Assembly (NCBI GenBank): GCA_017547065.1
Contig: JAFYRC010000050.1
Location: forward strand, 1 to 10,412
Source of the DNA: Tidjanibacter sp.
GTDB taxonomy: Bacteria; Bacteroidota; Bacteroidia; Bacteroidales; Rikenellaceae
Length of the DNA: 10,412 nucleotides
Direction: 5' to 3'
Below are positions 1-5,798 of this stretch, in pieces (position 1 is the first letter of the stretch; each line of letters begins with the position of its first letter). The notes beneath the pieces are model-generated. The model ran no database searches and was not told the origin of the DNA. It saw nothing but the letters and a program-made list of their open reading frames with translations. The position numbers and the translations under genes were made by a program.

Positions 1-64
1 AATAATGCCCCCGAAATGGGGAGTAAACCCAACGACAATTCCTACTAAACAAACAACAGAAAAT

Positions 65-1105
65 ATGAGTACAAAAGAGTATAACCCTTCGGCTGTGGGT
101 GCAGCCAACGGTAACTATTTCGGAATGCCCTTCACGACGGAGGAATCGGCACTTGTTTTGGTGTCGGTACCCTGGGGCGTAACGGCCTCCTATGGCGGTG
201 GTCAGGAGGATGCTCCTGATGCCATTATCGGCGCCTCGGTGCAACTCGACTTCTACGACGTGGTGAGCCCCGACGAGTGGCGCAAGGGCATTGGCACCGT
301 GCCCATCGACTACTCCGTGCAGGACCAGAGCAAACTCCTGCGCAGGGAGGCCCGCAAGGTTATCGACTTCTTGGAGAGGGGTGGCGACGTGGAGAAGAAC
401 GCCCGTATGGGAACCCACATCGAGAAGATTAACAAAGGCGGCGAGGAGCTCAACGAGCTAGTCTACAAGCAGACCTCCGAGTGGCTCTCGAAGGGTAAGC
501 TGGTGGGCCTTGTGGGTGGCGACCACAGCACCCCACTGGGATATATCAAAGCTCTGGGCGAGAAGCACGGCTCGCTGGGCGTGTTGCACATCGACGCCCA
601 CTGCGACCTGAGGGAGGCCTATGAGGGCTTCACCTACTCACACGCGTCTATTATGTATAATGTATTGCAACAGGTGCCCCAGGTGGAGCGACTGGTGCAG
701 GTGGGCGTTCGCGACTACTGCGACGAGGAGGTTGCCCTGGCCAAGGGCGACAAGCGCGTGGTGCAGTTTGACGACTACCGCCTCTCGGTTGCCAGGTTTG
801 AGGGCACATCGTGGGCTGCGCAGTGCCAGGAGATTGTGAGCCACTTACCCCAGAATGTCTATGTGAGCTTCGATATCGACGGCCTTTCGGCCGACAACTG
901 CCCCGGCACGGGTACGCCCGTAACGGGAGGCCTCGGATTCAATCAGGCCCTCTATCTGCTTGATAGCGTGGTGAGGAGTGGCCGTAGGATTGTAGGTTTC
1001 GACCTTGTGGAGGTTGCCCCCAGCGACTCCAAGGACGAGTGGGACGCCAACGTGGGCGCACGAATGTTGTTTAAATTGTGCGGCTTGATACTAAAATCCA
1101 ATTAA
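65..1105 (+). CDS. Ureohydrolase, agmatinase/arginase family
   Basis: Binuclear-manganese enzyme hydrolysing a guanidino group to release urea; agmatine to putrescine is the likeliest reaction, in the cytoplasm. All expected metal ligands are visible in the 346-residue protein: GGDHS (H154), DAHCD (D177, H179, D181) and SFDID (D270, D272). E316 in LVEVAP probably corresponds to the conserved late glutamate. The N-terminal stretch NYFGMPF followed by SVPWGVTASYGGG is what I know from Bacteroidetes 'agmatinase family' proteins, and length is near the family norm. The frame is open back to an ATG at position 5, but those 20 extra residues look non-coding, so I start at the ATG at 65, preceded by an A-rich leader. 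No terminator is visible before the next gene. Family membership is sure; agmatine versus arginine or formiminoglutamate as substrate is not settled by the sequence. Confidence 0.88.
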   Translation: MSTKEYNPSAVGAANGNYFGMPFTTEESALVLVSVPWGVTASYGGGQEDAPDAIIGASVQLDFYDVVSPDEWRKGIGTVPIDYSVQDQSKLLRREARKVIDFLERGGDVEKNARMGTHIEKINKGGEELNELVYKQTSEWLSKGKLVGLVGGDHSTPLGYIKALGEKHGSLGVLHIDAHCDLREAYEGFTYSHASIMYNVLQQVPQVERLVQVGVRDYCDEEVALAKGDKRVVQFDDYRLSVARFEGTSWAAQCQEIVSHLPQNVYVSFDIDGLSADNCPGTGTPVTGGLGFNQALYLLDSVVRSGRRIVGFDLVEVAPSDSKDEWDANVGARMLFKLCGLILKSN

Positions 1106-1111
1106 AGTTGT

Positions 1112-1119
1112 TATATTTG
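1112..1119 (+). promoter_or_regulatory. Bacteroidetes -7 box upstream of the FKBP gene
   Basis: TATATTTG matches the Bacteroidetes sigma-ABfr -7 consensus TAnnTTTG and lies 55 bases before the FKBP start, immediately after the ureohydrolase stop. The nearest TTG upstream (1085-1087) is 24 bases away, outside the usual 19-21 spacing, so only the -7 element is convincing. It suggests the FKBP gene has its own transcript. Confidence 0.5.
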
Positions 1120-1174
1120 CGACCGATTGTGAAAAATCACCAAAAAATGTAAACCAAATAAACACTTATCAAAA

Positions 1175-1855
1175 ATGAAAAAAGCACTTGTAATTTTGGC
1201 CTCGGTAGCAATGGTATGCTCGTTGGCTTCTTGCGGTGGCGGTCGTGCTATGAAGAACGACGTTGACACCCTTTCGTATGCTTTGGGTACCGACTTCGGT
1301 GGCTCGTTGGCACAGCTCGTTGGCTCGTTGGAGGACGAGTTGGATATGGACCTCTTCTACAAAGGCGTTGAGGACGCATTGGCAGAGAAGGCAGTAATGG
1401 ATCGTGAGACTGCATTTGCTTTCTTGCGCGAGTATTTCAACGTAACTGCTCCCCAGAAGGCTTTGGCCAAATCGCAGGAGTACTTGGCAGAGGTTGCTAA
1501 GGGTAAGAACGTGAAGAAAACCGAGAGCGGCTTGTTGTATGAGATCGTACGCGAGGGTAACCCCGAGAAAAAAGCTGTTAACGATGCTGACCAGGTAAGG
1601 GTTATGTACGAGGGTAAGCTCAAAAACGGCAAGGTATTCGACTCTTCCTACGAGCGTGGCGACACCATCACTTTCGCACTCAACCAGGTTATCAAAGGTT
1701 GGAGCGAGGGTATGAAGCTCGTTGGTGAGGGTGGCGAGATCAAATTGTGGATCCCCTCGGAGTTGGCTTACGGCCAGAGGGCTCCCCAGCAGATCGGCCC
1801 CAACCAGGCTTTGGCTTTCACCGTTGAGTTGGTGGAGGTTATTCCCGCCGAGTAA
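1175..1855 (+). CDS. FKBP-type peptidyl-prolyl cis-trans isomerase, lipoprotein
   Basis: Envelope protein-folding enzyme that catalyses cis-trans isomerisation of X-Pro bonds. Of 226 residues, 1-20 form a lipoprotein signal with lipobox LASC and lipidated Cys20. Residues about 30-115 match the helical FKBP_N/Mip-type dimerisation domain, and residues about 135-223 the FKBP_C catalytic fold. Pocket residues of FKBP12 have clear counterparts: Y145, F155-D156, V172-I173, W176, Y199 and F215, so it should be catalytically competent. After Cys20 comes GGGR and not an acidic run, so I see no surface-export signal and a periplasm-facing anchor is likelier. The gene has a -7 box 55 bases upstream and a strong terminator directly downstream, so it is probably monocistronic. 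Confidence 0.92.
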   Translation: MKKALVILASVAMVCSLASCGGGRAMKNDVDTLSYALGTDFGGSLAQLVGSLEDELDMDLFYKGVEDALAEKAVMDRETAFAFLREYFNVTAPQKALAKSQEYLAEVAKGKNVKKTESGLLYEIVREGNPEKKAVNDADQVRVMYEGKLKNGKVFDSSYERGDTITFALNQVIKGWSEGMKLVGEGGEIKLWIPSELAYGQRAPQQIGPNQALAFTVELVEVIPAE

Positions 1856-1883
1856 GCGACAGAGGCTTATAACAGAAAAGTAC

Positions 1884-1916
1884 GACCGGACCACAAAAAT
1901 GGTTCGGTCTTTTTTT
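1884..1916 (+). terminator. Rho-independent terminator after the FKBP gene
   Basis: A 10-bp stem (1884-1893 with 1900-1909, one G-U pair) encloses a 6-base loop and is followed by seven T. The stem core CCGGACCA/TGGTTCGG recurs in the terminators at 4484 and 5570. Confidence 0.9.
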
Positions 1917-1927
1917 GTGCTAAACTA

Positions 1928-1958
1928 TTGGACATCACATCTTTATTTACTATATTTG
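1928..1958 (+). promoter_or_regulatory. Promoter of the C10 peptidase module
   Basis: TTG at 1928-1930 and TATATTTG at 1951-1958 are separated by 20 bases, matching the Bacteroidetes TTTG-N19-21-TAnnTTTG promoter. It sits just after the FKBP terminator and about 160 bases before the peptidase start, giving a long leader. A closely similar arrangement at 4526-4555 precedes the peptidase remnant. Confidence 0.65.
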
Positions 1959-2017
1959 CAAAAGTTGATTAAAATGCCAAAAATTACACTACAATGGACA
2001 TAGTCTTGTTTTGTTGG

Positions 2018-2081
2018 TAGGTTTGCGAAGTTTATCGGGGCCTGCCATGCAGCACCACCCGAGCTGTATCACTCATTCGGG
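2018..2081 (+). promoter_or_regulatory. Leader with a second -7 box and small hairpin
   Basis: Within the leader before the peptidase, TAGGTTTG (2018-2025) is a second match to the -7 consensus, without a TTG at the proper distance. Further down, CCCGA (2058-2062) can pair with TCGGG (2077-2081) around a 14-base loop. Neither is strong alone; they may mark an alternative start site or a regulated leader. I see no known riboswitch here. Confidence 0.22.
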
Positions 2082-2119
2082 AGTTACACAAACATCTAAC
2101 ATTCAAACAACTATGCACC

Positions 2120-3661
2120 ATGAAAACCAATAGAGCATTTAGGGCTATTTGCCTAACGACCTGTCTTTGTTGTTTTGTTGCTTGCTACAATGAACCAAAC
2201 TTTCAACCGGAAGAGTTGATTGCCGAAAGCCACGAAACGCAACAATCTCCCTATCACATCACCATCACGCAAGCTCTTGACAATATGCTTGCCACTATGG
2301 AAGTTTTATCTCCCTCCTCTCGTGCAGAGAAAAAAACCATTCGCAACATTCAGACAGTAACGTCTGCCGACATCCTACAACAAACTCGCTCGACAAATGG
2401 TGAGGAGCCAACCGATGCATACTACATCGTGAATTTCGAAAACGACGAGGGTTTTGCTATTTTGGCAGCCGACGCTCGTTTCGGTTGCGATGTCATTGCC
2501 CTTGCCGAGAGTGGAAACCTAAATTATCGCAAAAAAAATCTCAACAGTCGTTCCATTGACCCTTCACAGGAAGACACCACTGAACATGGAGATGCAGGAG
2601 AAAATATAACATTAGAAGATTTGTACATTCCAGAAGATGACGACTATTTATTGGGTGGAATTGACCCCGATGGCCTTATAACATCATTAACGGATGATAT
2701 ATATCAAGAAAAACGCAGAGATCCTTTCATTTTAGACGATGGATTTTTCACCGGAGGTGGTGGCTCTACCCCTTCTTATACATACAGGACTGAAACACGC
2801 AGGGAAGGGCAAATTGGTCCGTTGTTGACAACTCTATGGCACCAACACAAGCCATTTAATTTGCGTTGTAAATATAGATATTATTACTACGCAGACGATG
2901 GAGTAGATACAGTATCTTTCGTTAAAGACTACGATTATTTAACCCACACCATTGAGAATTACATAGGGAAAGAACCAACAGCTGCGGGATGTATTGCCAT
3001 TGCTGTCGCTCAAATTCTTGCATACAATAAATTTCCCGACACACACATAGTTGCCAATATTGACAACCCAAACAATATGACAGGATGGGATGAATTTTTG
3101 ACAGAAGAATCCATCTCATATAGTAGTCACAACATGATGGAAATAGAAGATCTGGCAAGAATGATTAGAAGTATAGGTGACGGATGTAATATGCGTTACG
3201 GGTTTTCTGGCATACAAAGTTTTGCCACGCCCAATGCAGCAAAAAAATATCTTAAAGAACTAGGTTATACTAATACTGACAGACATGTTGGATATTCTCT
3301 ATCAACGGTCAAAGAAATGTTAGACAATGATAGCCCCACTTTAATGGGAGCATTAGCTTTATTTCCCAGTGGCGGACACGCGTGGCTCATAGATGGATAT
3401 TACAAACTAATCACAGAAAATATTTGCGAAAATCAGAACGGGAATGTAGTAAGCAGAACAACTATATCTGAGAATGATTATGTCCATTGTTGTTGGGGAT
3501 GGTCAAATGGGAAAGCAAATGGCTGGTATATTTCTGACGTATTTGACATAAGCCAAACTCAAAACTATGATAATCCCAACATAGCAGTAGATGAAGAACT
3601 AAAAGTCCATTATAGATATTGGATGCGAATGGTAACTTATGACAAACCTAATCAAAACTAA
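2120..3661 (+). CDS. C10 family (streptopain-like) cysteine peptidase, lipoprotein proenzyme
   Basis: A papain-fold cysteine peptidase related to streptococcal SpeB and Bacteroides fragilis Bfp enzymes, made as an inactive precursor. Of 513 residues, 1-22 are a lipoprotein signal (lipobox FVAC, Cys22). Residues about 45-130 form a Spi-type prodomain with the family signature YYIVNFENDEGFAILAADAR. Residues about 135-225 are a long acidic, Gly/Asp-rich linker. The catalytic domain starts near residue 230 (GPLLTTLW), with nucleophile Cys291 in AAGCIAIAVAQIL and His420 in GGHAWLIDGY. In relatives the later motif reads HxNWGW; here it reads HCCWGW, so the usual Asn is Cys458. The protein ends in an unusual tail, WMRMVTYDKPN. 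The gene is clearly more AT-rich than the flanking ureohydrolase and nhaA genes, suggesting acquisition. The partner lipoprotein starts five bases after its stop. Confidence 0.88.
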   Translation: MKTNRAFRAICLTTCLCCFVACYNEPNFQPEELIAESHETQQSPYHITITQALDNMLATMEVLSPSSRAEKKTIRNIQTVTSADILQQTRSTNGEEPTDAYYIVNFENDEGFAILAADARFGCDVIALAESGNLNYRKKNLNSRSIDPSQEDTTEHGDAGENITLEDLYIPEDDDYLLGGIDPDGLITSLTDDIYQEKRRDPFILDDGFFTGGGGSTPSYTYRTETRREGQIGPLLTTLWHQHKPFNLRCKYRYYYYADDGVDTVSFVKDYDYLTHTIENYIGKEPTAAGCIAIAVAQILAYNKFPDTHIVANIDNPNNMTGWDEFLTEESISYSSHNMMEIEDLARMIRSIGDGCNMRYGFSGIQSFATPNAAKKYLKELGYTNTDRHVGYSLSTVKEMLDNDSPTLMGALALFPSGGHAWLIDGYYKLITENICENQNGNVVSRTTISENDYVHCCWGWSNGKANGWYISDVFDISQTQNYDNPNIAVDEELKVHYRYWMRMVTYDKPNQN

Positions 3662-3666
3662 CTTCC

Positions 3667-4455
3667 ATGAAAAAGCTTGCAATCATACCCATTTTGTTCT
3701 TCTGCTTCACGTCGTGTGTCAGCAGAGTAGTTGATTGGCACCATATTACAATACCTTCGTTTGTCTACGACTACCGAGAGCTAAATGAAGAGGTTGGTTG
3801 GCAGTTTGACCACAATGAGTTGAGGTTGGAATATGTAACACCTTGGGAAAGTCGCAAAGTGGTTGCAACTCTTGGACTGATTAAAGAGAAATATGCAACG
3901 CCGGAAAGCCGAGAGGCCCATCGCAAGTTGAGCAACAAACATAACGATTGTAGCTATAATCACACATACACGTATTACCATCACATCAACACTTTCGTAG
4001 ATTACGACCGCCCAACTGCATACAGCGAAGATTTTGTGGAGATACGAATATCAAGCAATTCTGATTACGACCAAGATCATCTAAAAGGAAGCTCCTTGGC
4101 CGACATCACAACATTTGTGGGATATTCATACAAAGAGTTCATTGATAGCGGTTATACTTTTGTCAACGAATGGCTATATGGAACACCCCTATACCACTGC
4201 AAAGAGATACACAAAATGGTGAACGAACTTACGATTGCCGACCTGACACTCTTGGCAAGCCACACTTTTTCGAACATCAAAGTTCCCTCCTATCCCCAAA
4301 ATAAATTCGACTTTGCGCTCACTTTCAACATAGCACCGACCTTGTCGCAACAGCACACTTTGGAGATTGTGTTTGTGTCGGACGAGGGTAAGGAGTTCCG
4401 TTTTGAGGTGGATGTGGATTTTGCACCGACAGCCGCCGAGATTAAGGAGAAATAA
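3667..4455 (+). CDS. Lipoprotein of unknown function, paired with the C10 peptidase (paralog 1)
   Basis: I do not recognise a characterised family. The 262-residue product has a lipoprotein signal (lipobox FTSC, Cys17) and no further membrane segment, so it should be anchored in the envelope. Two blocks are shared with the paralog at 4734: a central one with the pattern DYD-x2-HL-x-G-x2-L-x-DI followed by SYK and IDS (residues about 124-163), and a C-terminal one (residues about 224-252) containing QQHTLEIVFVSDEGKEF that looks like successive beta strands. The mature part has only two further cysteines, C95 and C178. The start lies five bases after the peptidase stop, so the two are almost certainly co-transcribed and perhaps translationally coupled. 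C10 peptidases of Bacteroides can have dedicated inhibitors encoded next door, so an inhibitor or partner role is a reasonable but unproven guess. Confidence 0.8.
   Translation: MKKLAIIPILFFCFTSCVSRVVDWHHITIPSFVYDYRELNEEVGWQFDHNELRLEYVTPWESRKVVATLGLIKEKYATPESREAHRKLSNKHNDCSYNHTYTYYHHINTFVDYDRPTAYSEDFVEIRISSNSDYDQDHLKGSSLADITTFVGYSYKEFIDSGYTFVNEWLYGTPLYHCKEIHKMVNELTIADLTLLASHTFSNIKVPSYPQNKFDFALTFNIAPTLSQQHTLEIVFVSDEGKEFRFEVDVDFAPTAAEIKEK
4339..4422 (+). repeat. Direct repeat copy 1: conserved 3' part of the lipoprotein paralogs
   Basis: Aligned by hand without gaps to 5421-5504, 73 of 84 bases match and the encoded 28-residue segments differ at two positions. Sequence upstream in the two genes is far more diverged, so this block is either under strong constraint or was homogenised by gene conversion. 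Confidence 0.75.
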
Positions 4456-4483
4456 TTCCCCGAATAACCGCACGATTTATGGT

Positions 4484-4512
4484 CCGGACCACGTTTGTGG
4501 TTCGGCTTTTTT
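4484..4512 (+). terminator. Terminator after lipoprotein paralog 1
   Basis: A 9-bp stem (4484-4492 with 4497-4505, one G-U pair) with loop GTTT is followed by C and six T. Stem sequence and the preceding AACCGCAC context resemble the terminator at 5570, supporting a duplicated cassette. Confidence 0.85.
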
Positions 4513-4525
4513 ACACACCAAATCG

Positions 4526-4555
4526 TTGTATTTCACACAATAATTGCTATATTTG
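4526..4555 (+). promoter_or_regulatory. Promoter of the second, degenerate module
   Basis: TTG at 4526-4528 and TATATTTG at 4548-4555 are 19 bases apart, a good Bacteroidetes promoter. Distance from the preceding terminator stem to the -7 box is nearly the same as at 1928-1958, and both -7 boxes are followed by CAA, so the two promoters look like copies. It should now drive lipoprotein paralog 2. Confidence 0.65.
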
Positions 4556-4611
4556 CAACAAGCACCATCAAAAAACCAGCCACCGAAAACCCCTTGGAAT
4601 GCGGTACCCCA

Positions 4612-4713
4612 GACGCACCAAATACTCCCGATAGCTTAAAATACAACAATATAGACAGAAACTACGCAGCTTGGTTTCGTATGGTAACCTACGACAAACC
4701 AAATGCCCAATAG
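4612..4713 (+). pseudogene. C-terminal remnant of a second C10 peptidase
   Basis: The reading frame ending in TAG at 4711-4713 encodes a tail matching the extreme C-terminus of the peptidase at 2120: W-x-RMVTYDKPN at 4672-4704 against the same pattern at 3620-3652, 27 of 33 bases identical by hand count, preceded in both by D-x-PN at a similar distance. The frame continues upstream to the promoter at 4526, but it has no signal peptide, prodomain or catalytic residues and no convincing start. I read it as what remains after nearly the whole peptidase gene was deleted, leaving promoter and last codons. It ends 20 bases before paralog 2, as the intact peptidase ends just before paralog 1. A short translated leader peptide is a less likely alternative. 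Confidence 0.65.
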
Positions 4714-4733
4714 GCAAAACTTTACGCTTTATT

Positions 4734-5531
4734 ATGAGAAAATTTGCAACACACCTCATCTTGGTATCGGCAATGGTGGTCGGGCTCTATGGCTGTTGGC
4801 GAGAGCCACAACCCCATTTGGGCGTGGTGTTTGCCGAAACTTTCATACAAAGATATGTGGATTTAGTCAATACCTGTTGGGAGTTCGACCGCAGCACCAA
4901 CACCCTCTATATGGCTGTGGCAGATAGCAGTATTGATGGCCCCGAATATGGCGACTGTGCTCATTGGATGTCCTATTTGTGTTGTTGGGAACCCGACTGC
5001 CAAATGGAGCAATGTTTGCTACATAGGCAATTAAGCGAGAAAAACAACGACACCTGCTACAATAGAAATATTGAAAAAGAAGATCAATTTGACACTGCCG
5101 CCATCGGGTACAATTTTATAAAAATAGAGATTGTCAGCAGTGCGGATTATGATGATAAACATCTTGCAGGCACACCTCTATCAGACATTATTATAATGGA
5201 ATGTAGTAGCTACAAGCCCTACATTGATAGCAATTATTTTGAGGAAACACAACGCCCATTTTATCAAAACCTATCCTCTAAACACACCGTGATAAACAAA
5301 AGGCTGTGTGCTTTTACATTGCCAGACTTGTCGGTACTGACGGTCAAGTATTTTAGGCAAAAGAAAATAAATCACTGCGTTCTAAATCACGACTTTAAGT
5401 TCACTTTTGAGACCACTCCCACCTTGGCGCAACAGCACACGTTGGAGATTGTTTTTGTGTCGGATGAGGGTAAGGAGTTTCGTTTCAATGTAGACGTTGA
5501 TTTTTCACAGGTGGCCACCGAGGTTGAGTAG
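4734..5531 (+). CDS. Lipoprotein of unknown function, paralog 2 of the peptidase-linked lipoprotein
   Basis: The 265-residue product has a lipoprotein signal (lipobox LYGC, Cys21); the frame is open further upstream to 4671 but only the ATG at 4734 gives a signal peptide. Shared with paralog 1 are the central DYD-x2-HL-x-G-x2-L-x-DI block (residues about 129-168) with SYK and IDS, and the almost unchanged C-terminal block around QQHTLEIVFVSDEGKEF (residues about 232-258). The N-terminal half differs strongly and is cysteine-rich: besides Cys21 there are ten cysteines, five of them (C75, C83, C84, C89, C94) within 20 residues, against two in mature paralog 1. This implies disulfides or metal binding peculiar to this copy. 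The intact reading frame, promoter and terminator imply it is still expressed although its linked peptidase is gone. Function unknown. Confidence 0.78.
   Translation: MRKFATHLILVSAMVVGLYGCWREPQPHLGVVFAETFIQRYVDLVNTCWEFDRSTNTLYMAVADSSIDGPEYGDCAHWMSYLCCWEPDCQMEQCLLHRQLSEKNNDTCYNRNIEKEDQFDTAAIGYNFIKIEIVSSADYDDKHLAGTPLSDIIIMECSSYKPYIDSNYFEETQRPFYQNLSSKHTVINKRLCAFTLPDLSVLTVKYFRQKKINHCVLNHDFKFTFETTPTLAQQHTLEIVFVSDEGKEFRFNVDVDFSQVATEVE
5421..5504 (+). repeat. Direct repeat copy 2: conserved 3' part of the lipoprotein paralogs
   Basis: Partner of 4339-4422, offset by 1082 bases. Most of the 11 differences are at third codon positions, which fits continued selection on the protein. Confidence 0.75.
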
Positions 5532-5569
5532 GAGGAATAGTCTTCTGCCGAACAACCGCACAGATTATG

Positions 5570-5602
5570 GACCGGACTACAATGGTAGTTCGGTCTTTTT
5601 TT
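5570..5602 (+). terminator. Terminator after lipoprotein paralog 2
   Basis: An 11-bp stem (5570-5580 with 5585-5595, one G-U pair), loop AATG, then seven T. The descending arm and tail CGGTC-T7-GTGC are the same as in the FKBP terminator at 1884. Confidence 0.92.
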
Positions 5603-5657
5603 GTGCCACAATGAACATAAATTTGTCCGGACGAGAACAACGATAGGATAAAATCAC

Positions 5658-5665
5658 TACTTTCG
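5658..5665 (+). promoter_or_regulatory. Possible -7 box of nhaA
   Basis: TACTTTCG differs from TAnnTTTG by one base and lies about 130 bases before nhaA. The only TTTG upstream (5622-5625) is 32 bases away, too far for a standard promoter, so this is a weak call resting on position and on the need for a promoter after the terminator at 5570. Confidence 0.3.
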
Positions 5666-5798
5666 CCCCCGAAATGCAGCCGCAAACCTTTGGCGGCCGA
5701 TTCCACCCCGCGTCCCCTTTTGTTCAGAGGGCGAGTGGCAAGAGAACACAACAACACACGAAATAAACCCAAAGTTTAACAACACACAAAACATAAAA
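5666..5798 (+). other. GC-rich then A-rich leader of nhaA
   Basis: If transcription starts near 5672, the leader is about 125 bases. Its first half can form a hairpin with GCCGC (5679-5683) pairing to GCGGC (5693-5697), and CCAC further on can pair with GTGG. The last 50 bases are A-rich and look unstructured, as usual before Bacteroidetes starts. I could not match it to a known ion-sensing motif. Confidence 0.25.

Noticed and set aside
1169..1894. Minus-strand open frame of 241 codons covering the FKBP gene
   Set aside because: The plus-strand frame has a lipobox and complete FKBP pocket; the minus frame runs through the FKBP terminator stem.
1974..2003. Nine-codon frame in the peptidase leader as a leader peptide
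   Set aside because: No run of regulatory codons and no attenuator structure follows it.
2113..2133. Six-codon upstream frame overlapping the peptidase start
   Set aside because: Very short, no special composition, and overlapping start codons of this kind occur by chance in A-rich leaders.
4495..4611. Upstream extension of the frame containing the peptidase tail as an intact small gene
   Set aside because: Its ATG lies inside the terminator stem at 4484-4512 and the frame then crosses the promoter, so the region cannot be translated as one product from that promoter.
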